DNA from: Phallus indusiatus
Lineage: Eukaryota > Basidiomycota > Agaricomycetes > Phallales > Phallaceae
Direction of reading: 5' to 3'
Length of the DNA stretch: 64,000 nucleotides
Assembly (NCBI GenBank): GCA_027605045.1
Contig: JAQFWX010000015.1
Coordinates: 542,455 to 606,454 of the forward strand
Under the pieces are notes generated by a model. It was not told the origin of the DNA. It saw only the letters and a program-made list of their open reading frames with translations, and made no database searches. Made by a program: the position numbers and the translations under genes. This document shows, piece after piece, positions 9,812 through 21,907 of the stretch. Within the stretch, counting starts at the first letter, position 1, and each line of letters opens with the position of its first letter.

Positions 9812-11636
9812 CGTACTGTTGCGTTTCCGTGTGTGCATGTGTATCATGCTGAATGTCTTTTGCCTTGGTTTTCGCGGAATACGACATGTCCGACTTGTCG
9901 ATTTGATATTGATCCTGATTCGTTGACGTGGAATCCGCAGCCGTCTCATTTTTCTCATTCTCATCCTCATCCGTCTGTACCTGTTCAGCTGGAATCAACT
10001 TATTCTCCGGAAGATAGTATTACTGGTGGACCTGTGTTTGTATCAGTACCAGATTTTGATGGACCGCTACCGTTTAATCTCGTGCATGTTCAGACTCAGG
10101 CTCAGACTCAGGGTAATGATAATGAAGGATACCGTCTTAATGCGACTGAAGCTGAACAGTTAAATGGTCTATTTGCTTCTCTTATTAGAGGATTTTTCGG
10201 GGATGGTGGCAGTGCACATGGACAGCAGGGACAACAGCGAGATAATTCTAGAGAACGATCTGTATCTGCTTCAGAGGCTCAAGCTCGAGAGGAGACAGCG
10301 TCTAGTCAAACTTCAGCTTCAATACCAACATCGTCATTCCCATCGTTCCCATCAGTACCCTCATTCCCGCCCACCTCCTCCACTGCTCTTAACACGAACC
10401 TTCAAAGCTTCAGCGCTTCAGCCACCACCATTACCGCCAATAACACCACCACTTTCGCACTCGCACCCGCACCCACAGCAATCGTCAATGCACGGTTTAC
10501 CATTCTCCCCACCACCACCACTACCACTAGCACAAAGAATGCATCTGTTACCGGGATTATTCTGGCTTCTTCCTATGCCTTTGTTTTTGTTTGCTACCGC
10601 TACCGCTACGCGACTGCCGTCAAGGGGTCAACATTGGACGCAAACTTATGCTCAACCCCAGGCTCAGGTTCAGGCTCAGGCTCAGGCTCAACAGGTGGAA
10701 TGGCGGAGTTGGATTTGTTGCGGCCGCAGGATGAAGTGACGGTGTCATCGGTTGAGGTGTTGCTGGGAGCAGCGCCGGGTTCGGGTTCGGGTTCTCCTAC
10801 AGTCCCAGCTTCGGCTTCAGCACCGGTGCAACAGCAGAGTCAGCAGTCGCAGCCTCCTCAGCCATCTGAACAGTCTCATCCACAGCAGCCTCAGCCGCAA
10901 CCGCAACCGTAGCATCAAAGGGTTCCTCTGTTTTTCAATTTTCCGCATGTTTATACGGGATTTCCTGGGTTTCCTGGTGCTGGTACGGGCGTGGGTGCTG
11001 CTCGACCATCACAGGCACAAACACAAACACAAGAACATCCTCTTAACGCTGATTCAACTCCTCACGCACCAGCTGGAACAGCAACAACAACAGCACATGT
11101 ATTCACTCGATTCCCACCGCCTCCCTTGTTCCCTCCATTCGGTACCCACAGCACCGGGGCGGGAACACGACGAACGAATGCATCATCCTCGACGTGAACG
11201 TGAACGAAGACAATGGGTACCCCCTGGATCAGTCGGTCGCACGCTCTGTCAATGTGGTGAAGCGAAAGAGCAAGAGCTGGGTTTACGATGCGATGATGTG
11301 ATTTGTTTGTTTGGGCCTACAGATGAGGATCCCGTTCCTTCTGAGACTCAGAGTGAGACCGAGACTGAGACTAGGAGGGTGATGGAGGAGTTGAAGATGA
11401 GGAGAGTACAGTTGAGGGGTGCATATGAAACGCGTGGACGGATGTGTGAACATGAGTTCCATCCGGCGTGTCTTGTTGCAAGTACGCGTGTTGCAGGGAT
11501 GGATGATGATGATACGGAAAAGGAAGAGGAGGAAGAGAGTGAGGTGGTGTTGACATGTCCTATTTGTAGAGCTGATGGGGCTGTTTGTCATAAAGGATGG
11601 TTGGAGGGTGTTAGATCGTTGAGAGAGACAGTTTAA
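9812..11636 (+). pseudogene. RING-finger protein, copy 2 (5'-truncated, several frame breaks)
   Basis: Begins abruptly inside the first RING domain: RTVAFPCVHVYHAECLLPW followed by CPTC, giving Cys-x-His-x2-His-x2-Cys and Cys-x2-Cys. The first zinc ligands that should precede this are absent. It continues through a Pro/Ser/Gln-rich middle to the C-terminal module (CEHEFHPAC ... CPICRADG) and the same RSLRETV end as copy 1. Comparison with copies 1 and 3 shows frame changes near 10,450-10,700, an in-frame TAG at 10910-10912, and a shift near 11,150-11,195. The upstream joint to the DUF6533 copy B flank is described as a finding. The parent is likely a double-RING ubiquitin ligase; this copy is dead. 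Confidence 0.75.
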
Positions 11637-13652
11637 AAAGATGTCTGTAGTGAGTTTGCTTGATTTTGGGGTTGTGGGTGTGCTGATTGGGAGTTTGTAG
11701 CTCGTTTTCTATGTTCACTCTCTTTTTTTCTTTTTATTATCAGTTTTCCCATTGCTGTCTCTGTCAATGTTCAATACTTCATGTTTCCAAGTCCATCTTC
11801 TGTTTCTGACATCATATTCTCTCTTTTCTCTCATATTCTTCTCTTTTCTTGTCTGCTGCTCATTTCACTCAATATTACCCCCTCACACGAATTGAATTAA
11901 TGTATTTCTCCCATATAAACATAAAAGCAGAAATACCCATATACGTTTTTCCCTAAGGACACTTACCACTTTTCAAAAAAGACAATTAACTACAATATGA
12001 TTTCTTATTATATATATATATATATTATCTCGGTCTCTCTTTTTTTTCTTAGCATTGCATCGCACTGGCAGTCAACTCAATTTTGAACAAGATAAACAAA
12101 AAAATGAGACAGTCCAGGGAGTCGAACTAGCGACTTGGAGTACCAGACAGACCAAATGTGTCTAAACTCCGAATCATTCTCTGAACTGTGGTGAAGTCTT
12201 CCGCTAGCTTCCTTAACACCGACTTTTGCCCCGGTGATCATAGTTCAAGAGGTGAACGATCCCTCAAACTTTTGTTGAAAGTTAGATCAGGGTCAGGTCT
12301 ACTAGTAGCTTTGAGTAAGTAGGTTATGTCTTGGGGTGACTTACACGGCGTACTAACTGGTTTCAGGAGTTCTGTTTACAATGCACGGTCAGAGAATCGC
12401 TACTGAGCCAACACAGCACTTGTAAGAAGTATGTATATCTTGAACGGTCCGATTTGAATTGTATCTTTTAACTTGAGCACAGCCTTTAACCGGCGGCACA
12501 AGATTTTGGCTGCCTTTTACAATTTTTTGGCCAACTTGAGCTACCACCTCGATTGATAAAGATCGTTCCTCGGTTCAGATCGGGTCTGATGTTGCGATTT
12601 TCGGGAGCGAGGTCATCTGGAAGTTTTTTTTGACAGAGGAGGCCCAGACACGGGCTGAATCAAGGTCTTTGCGATCGGTTCGTTGTTTTGGCTAGATATT
12701 CATTAAAACATTGATATGTTTGTTTGTTTGCCTTAGCAGCTCTGAAAAAATAAACCCATTTGATGTTGTTTTTATGTTTTTGTCTCAGATCAACGATGGC
12801 GCCCTCAAGCAGAAGCTGATCCACAAGGCGAGGCATTTCAATGGGTCAATCAATCAGTCCACGTGATTACGAACAGATATATCACAACCAGCCATTTGCG
12901 TGATTATTTCCTAGTTCGTTAGAATGACAGGGATACACGCTGTTAGCCGACATCGGAGACACATGTGCTGCTTTCACCAAATTCATCTCATAGACTAGCG
13001 GGCCTACGGTCTCTCAAATGGCAGCTGCTATCTACATGTCCTATGCGCCTTATCTCATCTTTGATATTGTTTAGACAGTTGACAACCAGACTCATGTTCG
13101 ATGTCGATGCTGTTCTTCCGCTTCTATCAATATCATTGCAGGCACAAGAACTTTAATTATATTATCCTCAGCACTGCCGTGCCTCTGGAACTACCACGAC
13201 AACTCGATATGAATGACAATATACCATTAATCAATGGACTCCTGGTTCAAGCCTGAGGGTTATGTATGTTCCATTCATATACATGAAAAATCTCTCACAA
13301 TTATCAAGAAGCAATAAATGCAGATTTAGTTTTATCGGACATTTGATCTCCGGATTGATATTTGTTAGCCTGTGCTTACTTGGATTAAAAACTTTTGATT
13401 ACATGTGTTGAATACGGGAAGTAGGACTCTGACAACGTTCTGATTCTGGACTGCTGATCAACGGATCTCACATTTCAATGAAGCGCCTTCAAATGAGATT
13501 GAATATCGTCATAATGTATAACAATTCCCTTACGATCGCCATATAATATAGGTCTTATATATGTATAAGGGGCTTGAGAGTCACCCCTTCCCATACCAAA
13601 TCTGAACCCCCAGTCCATTGATCATCCTGAAATCTCCTCGATAGTACATAGT
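11637..13652. other. Intergenic region between RING copy 2 and DUF6533 copy C
   Basis: No supported gene. 11,640-12,060 parallels the 3' flank of RING copy 1 (790-1210), including 'cccatatacgttttt' and a (TA)n run at about 12,010-12,026. 12,070-13,150 is not matched elsewhere in the window by eye and contains only short inconsistent ORFs. 13,150-13,600 resembles the DUF6533 upstream spacer ('tattcatatacatgaaaa'). A TATA-like run (13,556-13,568) precedes the next start. Confidence 0.5.
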
Positions 13653-15302
13653 ATGAACAACACCGGAAGCAATAACTTGACTGTCGTCTCCACAGATGCC
13701 ATCATTCAAGAAATTTTCTATACGTACGCCTATGTTTTGTCGGTAATAATAATGCTCATTTGACTGGGAAATATTAGCAATATTCATGACTGGCTCATAC
13801 TCAGTGCCACAGGTAAAGAAAGACTGTCTCAGATTTGGGTGATAAAGTCTTATTATATCTCTCCATAGTACTTTCATTTTATGCTGCTTTGTTGAAGCTT
13901 CCAGAAGAAATAGAGCATATATGGCGCAAGTCATTCAGTCTTCCGACATGGCTGTACATATTTGCAAGATATGGTATCTTGGCCTTGGAAGGACTAAGTT
14001 GGTCAACGGTCTTCGTGTCGGTAAGCTGATAACACTTTTTTGGTAATTAAAAGCTCTTATTTTTATTATTTCAAGTTTGAGTGAGAATCACTACTGCTAA
14101 TATGAATTACACAAATTGAGGAAATTTAAAGAACCTGTAACATACTTTCTGTTGTAATAAATGGTGTGTTGATATTCGCAAGCACCGGTGTTCAAGGTGT
14201 GTTTCCTATTAGCAGTTTAATATTCAGTACTAATTTAGAGTGTAGGGTTATTGATTGCTCGAGCTTGTGCTTTGTGCCCCCAAAAAGTTCCTGCCATTGC
14301 ACTTGCTTTCACTTTCTTCACAGGTTTCATCATCCTTTTGTGGTGTTCAATAGCATACCCTGGATGCTTTTCCTCGTCAGTATATCATATTCATTTCTTA
14401 CACGTTCAATATCTGAGTTCCCAGCCTTTGATAAGTAATTTCCCCGGTACGTTTCTTTAATCCCTGGAGATTTGAGCCCATTTAAAATATTTTAGCTATT
14501 GCCCTTACACTTAGCCTTATCAGTAATTTATTTGTTATATTGACGGACATCCTGGTATTCGGCATTTGCATTTGGAAGGTCTGGGGTGCTTGGAAATTGA
14601 AACGCGAAGCTGGTATTCAAAGCGCAGATAGTCTTGTGTCTGTGTTACTTACACAAAGTAAGTCTTGTATCCTTCATGCAAATAATATTAGAGATATGAA
14701 TATCACAATTATTAGGTATCTTAAGATGCTGGTAGGCATAAGTTTCTGCATGATGATGATCATTCAAGTCACGCATTCAACAAGCTTTGTTGTTGTCATC
14801 ACTGTGACATGTGAAATCCTACTAAAAGTGAGTGCAAAATAGGCAAAAAACAAGTTATGTCTGCAAGCTGACATTCTTTTCCCAGTTTAGTGATGTAATC
14901 ACACTACTTTTCGTATCACTTTTTTGCGTCCATCATAATTACTTGACTTCAACTTAGACTTCAATCTTTTCGGTAACCTTATACAACAGTATGAGTCTTT
15001 ACCAAAATGTGTAAGTCCCGAATTATAATTTAAACCCATTCTGACTTTTCCTTCCAAGTTTGTCAAGCATCCTCGTGGCCGATTTTACACTAGATCTTCG
15101 CAACCTCAACTCTGCCAAAATCGCGGCTAACAATGCATCGCTACCTCCAATCCGATTTTCAAATATCCTTAAACGTGTACATCAGTCAATGACTGTCGAG
15201 CTCGCCACGCCCGAAGAGATAATCAGAGACGGAGATGGCCCGGGTATTCATGATGATCTTACCACTGAGCCCATGCGGGATTCAGGGATCCGCTCTGCCT
15301 AG
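13653..15302 (+). CDS. DUF6533 seven-helix membrane protein, copy C (best preserved)
   Basis: Exon 1 is 13653-13723, exon 2 13778-13812 and exon 3 13869-14020. Spliced, they read MNNTGSNNLTVVS... through NIHDWLILSATV to the DUF6533 core LPEEIEHIWRKSFSLPTWLY and FARYG, with clean GT-AG junctions and phase. Further exons give a helix starting GLLIARACALC, the segment LFVILTDILVFGICIWKVWG with WKLKREAG (about 14,500-14,660), and a last helix (YLKMLVGISFCMMMII). The C-terminal exon begins near 15,060 (LSSILVADFTLDL) and ends at 15302 with an acidic tail. Small exons between 14,021 and 14,160 are uncertain. The intron after LVSVLLTQ seen in copies A and B may be retained here, since the frame stays open. 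Expected to be a multi-pass plasma-membrane or endomembrane protein; function unknown. Confidence 0.7.
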
Positions 15303-16094
15303 GCAACTAGGATCTTTCGAAATGTGATTAAACCTCGTAATTCTTGCTTTTTCACATATTTAAACAGCAGATTATTTCTATGTGAAGGATTGGCCGTTTG
15401 TTATCACTTTCTTCCTTGACAATTGAGTAAATGTGCCGCTAAGAACAATTAGTTTTATTGTCGAAACATACATACTAGTATCAAGAATATGACCGAGATT
15501 CGCGACACTTCATATAAATTGTTTTCGAGTCTACCACTTTTTTACAGTGCGCGAAACATTGTTTTTGAGTCCACGCGTCACTATAAGAGTATTGTAACTG
15601 CTAGAACTTAAGCTTATTCTTCAAACAGGCCTGGCCCCCAACCCCCATGTAAAGGTTTTTTGTGCTAACCGTCATCTTGGCACGAGACACGAAATCCTCC
15701 CTCATTTGAGGTCACGTCTTGATAGCGGATTTTGCTGAAGTGACGGAATTTAAATGTATTCTGATGAAGATTGATGGATCAACTTGAAGTTGGTCTTTGC
15801 GCTCGAGCTAAGTTCGCATCCAGTCACAGGCTGTGTTCAAGTTATAAATTCAATCAACGACATATTCAACTGTTGTTCTAGCCCCGCGAATTAAATCACC
15901 CTGTTTCAATATCGTAGGTCTTATTTTCAACAATCATTGATGGTGTGTACATATTGTAATTCAGTTCCGGATCAGTTTCTCTACTCAAAAATTGGCGTAA
16001 TAATCTATGATTGCCGGTTTATTGGAGATGCGCTGCTGGTTGATCATGATATAATTATCGATTGCATATCGTTAAATGGGACACTGACCAATGA
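15303..16094. other. Intergenic region between DUF6533 copies C and D
   Basis: 15,303-15,460 is the DUF6533 3' flank; it contains the 'ttccttgacaattgagtaaatgtg' motif also seen near 9,790 and 17,150. The rest holds no supported gene. A 52-base-class ORF at 15937-16188 runs from unrelated sequence into copy D and is not trusted. Confidence 0.5.
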
Positions 16095-16787
16095 TCGAAG
16101 CAGAAAATTATGTGCACATAGTCTTGTATCTGTATTGCTCACGCAAAGTAAGTCTTGTCCATTTACTCACAACACTTCAGGATGTTAATAGAGATTATTT
16201 TAGGTATCTCAAGATGTTGATAGGCATAAATTTCTGTATGACGATGATGATCATTCATGACATAAATACGCAAGTTTTGTCATTGCCATTACCATCACGG
16301 GTGAAATCCTGATAAATGTGAGTACAAAGTAACCAATCAGTCTATGTATGATCTGTATCCTTCCTCTAGTTCCATAATGCAATCACATCATACTCACATT
16401 CGTGTGTCAATCATTACGCTCACTCGATTTCGAATTAGTCCTCATCTCTTTTCCGGACTGTATCGATCAGTCTTGATAATTATCAAAATGTGTAAGGCAT
16501 TTTGGTTATAATTCAGAACGTCTAATACTTAATTCCTCTTGCAAGTTTGTCGAGCATCTTCGTAGCAGACTTTACACTAGACCTTCGCAGCCTTAGCTCT
16601 GCCAAAATCGAGGCTAACAATGCGTCCCTGCCTCCAATCCAGTTCTCGAACGTAATACCTTCAACATTTACACCAAACCCTGATTTGCGAGTTGGTCATC
16701 CCCGAGAACATAATTGTGGAGGGAGATGGAAATAATGATAGTCTTGGAGCTGAGTTCATGGAAGATCCAGGAATCCAGCCTACCTAA
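16095..16787 (+). pseudogene. DUF6533 protein, copy D (3' fragment with 4-bp insertion)
   Basis: Starts inside the gene, at the exon reading ...HSLVSVLLTQ, and continues through YLKMLIGINFCM and the terminal exon at about 16,546 (LSSIFVADFTLDLRSLSSAK). At about 16,652 four extra bases shift the frame compared with copies A-C. The original frame then resumes (LICELVIPENIIVEGDGNN) and ends at a TAA at 16785-16787. All exons coding for the first helices are missing. It is a non-functional tail duplicate directly after copy C. Confidence 0.75.
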
Positions 16788-17099
16788 AGCTAGGATATAT
16801 CCGTGTGTTCGATCATTTATTCTCAATCTCGAACAGTCAATGATTATCTTTTCCAGTAGCTCGATAGATTTATTGGCCAACCTACACACATAAACGTGAA
16901 TCCGACCATTAAATTCCCCAGAATCCTCAAGCTTAAAATCCGCAGACTATCATGATTTGAAGGAATCTCTTTTCCGATTCATAAATTATTTTGGAATAGT
17001 AAAGACTCAATATTTAAGTATTGAAGGTCAAGGCTGTGAATGTCGCTAGTGTTGGACAGTGTAGTTATTGATAAACCTCGTAGCTTACGCCATATAAAT

Positions 17100-18521
17100 A
17101 CAAACAGTACGCTCTCTTCCGCCGGACGGTTGCTCCTTATCACTTTTTTCCCTCAACGATTGAGTAAATGTGTCGCTAACAATTATTACTTTTATTGTTG
17201 GAGAGTAATTTACCACAATGATAATGGGAATTTACTTACCATATAAACTTCACATGTTTTAAAATCCGCAGAGGGAAGAAGGTGATCGTGCTTCACTGTT
17301 CCCGGGACCTTCTTGGCTAGGACATCCTGCGGGAGAAAGGGGAATAGTGGGAGCTGCCAATGATACGGCGAAGATTGGAAGTGTGGCAAGGAAAAAAACG
17401 GCGTTGTAAAATTGCATCGTTTAAGAAGAGGGCAAGCTCGCGATCTGAGGAGAAACTCGAAGAGAAGCTGGTAGACAATGAATGGTTCTTTGCGAAAACA
17501 CCATGGTTTTTAACTGCGCGGAGTAATTCAGATTCTGTAAACCAATGATAATGTTGCATGCACATATATATTAGCTATTTATTTCCCTACTGGGATATAA
17601 GCGGCCTAGCCGCCTCAGTCAGAAGGTCGTATAAACTGAGATACATACGAAACGAGATGACCCGAATATTATTGCTTGTTGTTTTGAATGATATGTTCCG
17701 GTCTGGTGATGAGTAATACCGATTGAGGCCGTTCGTATAGTTATGGTTTGATGTATTTGGGTGTTGACATTGATCTATATACAATATAGATAAGGCTTGC
17801 TTCGTGCAAATTGGCTGTTCGCGAATTCTTTCTCAGAATACACAGCTTTCGTGATGTGTTTTGGAACAACTATGGAGTTTCTGGTAAGTAAAAAAAAACG
17901 CAGCTTCTTGAAAACCTTACGTCCGTTAAACCGACTCCGTGTCATGCTAGAGAAAAAAGTAAAAAGTATTAGCCCTGTTCTTTCTTTCTAACTCATCCCT
18001 ATCATCCCTGGCAAGCTATTAATTATTAATCAGTGCAAAAAGATTCAAGTACTCTATACAATGTGGCAGGTACCACCTTGATACTTGTAATCGCACCAAT
18101 AAGCGCGGCGCCTAAACCCTAACCGTATGGATCAAACATGGACGACAACATCGCTCAACCCAGCGTCGTTCTAATCCTTCATAATGCAGCGGAAAACGAT
18201 CACGAGTTATCCCAAGACTAGGAGTGTTTCTGATTGGACTAAGTTGACAACGCACTTTCATATCTCGCGGCGGTAGTCTCATCATCAGCTTTTCAGAACA
18301 TTTACCCCTTCTTTGTCCAAGTCCGTTCTTCCCAAACGCGGTGAAAAGGAATTCGAACCAACGTAGGGCGGCCCGAGTAAATTGCATACTTTTAGTTTGA
18401 TTCGTTCTAGAGATGCGGTGTTCAGCGCCTTAGAGCAATATCAACGTATGTACGTTCAGTTCTATTCGCAAAGTGTTATCCGATGATTACAATTGGCGCG
18501 CAGTAAATCTATAAGCCACAT
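17100..18521 (+). repeat. Inverted repeat, left arm (pairs with 26831-28200)
   Basis: Read in reverse complement, 26,831-28,200 matches this segment. Landmarks include 'ggtgatcgtgcttcactgttcc' near 17,280, 'catcctgcgggagaaagggga', 'ttgtaaaattgcatcgtt', the SEN54-like start near 18,138, and 'cgataacactttgcgaatag' near the far edge. Each arm has insertions the other lacks (17,880-18,105 here; 27,275-27,385 there). The arms bracket about 8.3 kb containing RING copy 3 and the first small-gene copy. Confidence 0.8.
18138..18460 (+). pseudogene. SEN54-like tRNA-splicing endonuclease subunit, 5' fragment (left arm)
   Basis: ATG at 18138 reads MDDNIAQPSVVLILHNAAEN...SQD and then a stop (TAG). After a decayed stretch the Sen54 N-terminal signature is recognisable: PKRGEKEFEPT, stop, GGPS, then SLIRSRDAVFSALE. 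In Sen54 proteins this is the conserved PKRGEKxFEPT...R-x-A-x-x-x-A-L block before the catalytic-complex domain. Both arms of the inverted repeat carry it, with different disabling changes. Only the first part of the gene is here; homology ends at the repeat edge. The call rests on motif memory, not a search. Confidence 0.7.
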
Positions 18522-18591
18522 ATTCGCAGGATTCGAAGCCATGTTTCTGAACCACTTTCAAAAAGAACGAGAACCCGATATGGGGCATGCT

Positions 18592-20170
18592 TAAACGCTT
18601 TTACGGGGGATGCAGACGGTGTCGCGGGGGCTTGTGCGCCGGTTAGAGCGCGCGGGGGGTGTACTTGGTGGACAAGGATCGGAAGATCAGTCGTCTGGAT
18701 GTGCGGTTTGTTGGGGTACGCTTTTGGAGGATGTTGAACCTGGTGAATGGGATTCGGCGGCGCAGAAAGAAGCGAAAGAGAAAGCGCGTGACAAGGATGA
18801 TACGCCTGTTGAAGATGATGAGTTCTGAGGACGTATTGTTGCGCTTCTGTGTGCGCGTGTGTATCATGCTGAATGTCTTTTGCCTTGGTTTTCGAGGAAT
18901 ACGACATGTCCGACTTGTCGATTTGATATTGATCCTGATTCGTTGACGTGGGATCCTCATTTTCCTCATCCTCATCCCCATCCTCATTCAGATCCTCCGG
19001 AAGAGAATATCGCTGGTGGACCTGGGTTTGATGGACCGCTGCCGTTTAATCTCGCGCACGCGCATGCTCAGACTCAGAATAATAATGAAGGGTACCGGCT
19101 TAATGCGACTGAAGCTGAACGGTTGAATGGTGTGTTTGCGTCTCTTGTTGGGGGGTTTTTCGGAGATGGTGGTGGTGCGCCGCAGGGACAAGCACGGACA
19201 ACGGCGAGATAATTCTAAAGAACGATCTGCGTCTGCTCCGGAGGCAACTCAAGCTCAAACTCAAGCTTGAGAGGAGACAGCGTCAGCTTCAATACCAACA
19301 TCGTCATCTTCATCGTCATTACCGTCCTTCCCATCAGTACCCCCATTCCCACCGACTACTCTCACCACCGCTCCCATCAACACCAACACCAATCTTCCGC
19401 CGTTACCACCGCTACCACCGCCACCGATAACACCATCACCCTCGCACCCACACAAGCAGCAATCATCAACGCACGGAACGTACGGTCTACCATTCCCACC
19501 ACTACTTCCATCAACACCACAAAGAATGCATCCGTTATCGGGACTATTCCGACTTCCTCCTATGCCTCTGTTTTTGTTTCCTACTGCTGGTGCTACTGCT
19601 GCTCGACCGCCGCCGAGGGGTCAACATCGGACGCAAACTCATGCTCAGGTTCCACACCGGACTCAGGCTCAGGCTTCATACCAGGCTCAGGCTCAGGAAG
19701 GTGGAACGGGGGATTTGGATATGTTGCTGGATGGAGTGGCGGTGTCGTCGGTTGAGGCGTTGTTAGGAGCAGCGCCGGGTTCGGATTCAGGTTCTACTAT
19801 AGTTCCAGCTTCAGCTTCGGCCCCAGCTTCGATGCAACAACAGTCACAGGAATCCGAACAGCCTCAACACTCGTAGTAGCCTCAACCACAGCCTCAGCCT
19901 TAGCCCCACTATAGCCACATCAGCGTGTTCCTCTGTTTTTTAATTTTCCGCGTGTTGATACGGGATTTCTTGGGTTTCCTGGTGCTGGTGCTGGCGCAGG
20001 TACAGGCGCAGGTGGTGCTATTCGACCATCACAAGCACAAACACAAGAACAAGAACACCCTTCCAACGCTGATACAACTCATCTCACGCCGCGCCACCCG
20101 GTGGCCCAATACCTACTCCCACTGGAACTGCGACAGCAACAGCAACAGCACACTCATTTTCGTCGTCGTC
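18592..20170 (+). pseudogene. RING-finger protein, copy 3 (stop in RING, frameshifts, large internal deletion)
   Basis: The N-terminal part is present here only: CAVCWGTLLEDVEPGEWDS (first Cys pair), a charged linker ending VEDDEF, then an in-frame TGA (18826-18828 region), then GRIVALLCARVYHAECLLPW and CPTC. The ligand that is His in copy 2 (PCVHV) is Arg here (LCARV). Further down the low-complexity region changes frame at about 19,210-19,530. The C-terminal module is lost: at about 20,150 the sequence jumps from the QQQQQH-coding stretch to the 3' flank seen at about 1,235-1,300 of copy 1, deleting about 1.1 kb. Non-functional, but it shows the full domain order of the parent. Confidence 0.75.
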
Positions 20171-21839
20171 ATCATCATCAACACCACCCCGTTTCTTGTT
20201 GTTATTAGCTTTTAGGTATATGTCTCGGTATAATAATGTTTTAATTTTCTTCGTTGTATATACTATTATTGACATTGCACAGGTAGATAAATCCTAGTAA
20301 TATGCCATTCATTTCATGAAGTATTGCATGAATGAATTCTGGAGTATATAAAGTGAGATGTCAGTGCATGTCAGCACTTGGCTCTGAATATTTCAAACTC
20401 CGAATCGTCAAAACCTCGAGTCAACGAAGTTCAACTGAGAACTCTGACACCAATGTTTCGACATCAACGTTAGTTTTCCAGAAACAGGACCTTAACATGT
20501 GGGATCTTTTTTTTCCACAATTCCTCTACTACCATCTTGGCATGAAGCGGATTTTTAGCGGTACATATTAGGTTTAATATTACGTTTCATTTGCGTTTTA
20601 CGGAAACGAAAACATTCGAGCAGGGAGCTCTCGCAATTAAGCTTCTTGGGCTCTACCCATCGTCTACGTGCTATGGAAATTTGGATCATCGATGGTATAT
20701 ATGACTGTCGTTCTGGCCACGCGGAGGAAATAGGAAGCCCGTTTGAAAACCATACTTGTGTTTTTGTCTGATATCAACGATAACGCTCTCAGTTCAGAAG
20801 TTGATCCAGGAGGTGCGGTGTCCTAGCCAATTTACCTAAGGCATGTTTTCCTGATCGAGCCAGAATGGTACGCAGACGTACGCGCTATCTCGTTCGCTCG
20901 TAACAAAACGGAACTTCAGTACTCACCGGCACTTCTTTGTGGTGAATAGCACCGAAAGGATTATATTTGTAAGAGGCTTGGAGGAATGCAGTAGCGTAAG
21001 AGGGGTCCCTTACAGACTTAATGACATTTTTTTAATATTAAATCAGACTTATACGAACTCACCGTTACTGTCCCCGCTGCTGGAGTCCAAAGCGTATGTC
21101 ACCAGGTCCAGGCACCTCTCTCCTATCACAATTACCGACTCAACTTTACCTAGGTGTCCTTTCATAAGAATTCCCACCAATTCAGTAACAATACGCTCCT
21201 CTTTATCATGAAAACACACGGGAGAGTAATCATGCCGACGAATTTCACTCAGGAGCAGGTGATCAACTTGTGTTTTTAAAAGTGAATTCTATTATGTGTA
21301 GCTAATGCGTTCTCAAAGGCATTGAACATGTTTCTATTGTATGTAAGTTTATCATTCCTCAGATTCTGAGAGCTCTCAGGGGTCGGAATACTTCTTCCGT
21401 TTCGGGAAAACAAATGGGCTTTGAATAATAAGATATTTGGGCTGGGTGATTATCATCCTTTTTTCCTGCCCAGCCCACTATTGAATATAGAGAAAATATA
21501 TGGAAATGTCATAAGAGGAGGTTGGTGTGTGTCGCTTGCAACGGCGTGAAGTAAAGTCCGATCCCTGGTGCCTGCTACGTGTTTCGTCGCTCAACGTTTT
21601 TTGCTATACATGAGTCTAACGAATTTATTTTACCTTGACAAAAACAGAACAGTTAACGTCATTTTAAAGAATTCGATTAACGTAATTGCATTAAATGTAC
21701 CTGTTTCCTTTTTCAAACAAAGAGAAATGACATACGGGCTGCTGTCGTTGATACAGCCCTGATTTTTATCGTCTGGAGCTAATTATGCTCCGATTATAGC
21801 TCCAGGGGTATAATCTCAGAATCACTTGAACACGATACC

Positions 21840-21866
21840 ATCGCACGAAATATTTTATCGTGCGAT
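21840..21866. promoter_or_regulatory. 9-bp-arm palindrome upstream of small-gene copy 1
   Basis: ATCGCACGA and TCGTGCGAT form perfect 9-bp arms around a 9-base AT spacer, about 30 bp before the TATA element. In the second copy of the repeat the matching site is degraded (ATCTCACGA / TCATGCGAT). It could be a dimeric regulator site; function not shown. Confidence 0.3.
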
Positions 21867-21895
21867 TAATTAACTAATCTACTAGGAGGTAAATT

Positions 21896-21907
21896 TTATA
21901 TATAAGG
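21896..21907 (+). promoter_or_regulatory. TATA box of small-gene copy 1
   Basis: TTATATATAAGG lies about 135 bp before the chosen ATG. The duplicate has CTATATAAGAG in the same place (about 31,298-31,308). Confidence 0.45.

Noticed and set aside
12118..12185. tRNA-like text on the minus strand (AGTTCGACTCCCTGG)
   Set aside because: A T-loop-like GTTCGACTC is present, but its stem does not pair and no acceptor or D-arm could be drawn. At most a decayed tRNA-derived SINE.
18109..18124. Telomere-like CCTAAACCCTAACC
   Set aside because: Only two units, and it is mirrored in the other inverted-repeat arm near 27,245 next to a gene start; it belongs to the gene leader, not a telomere.
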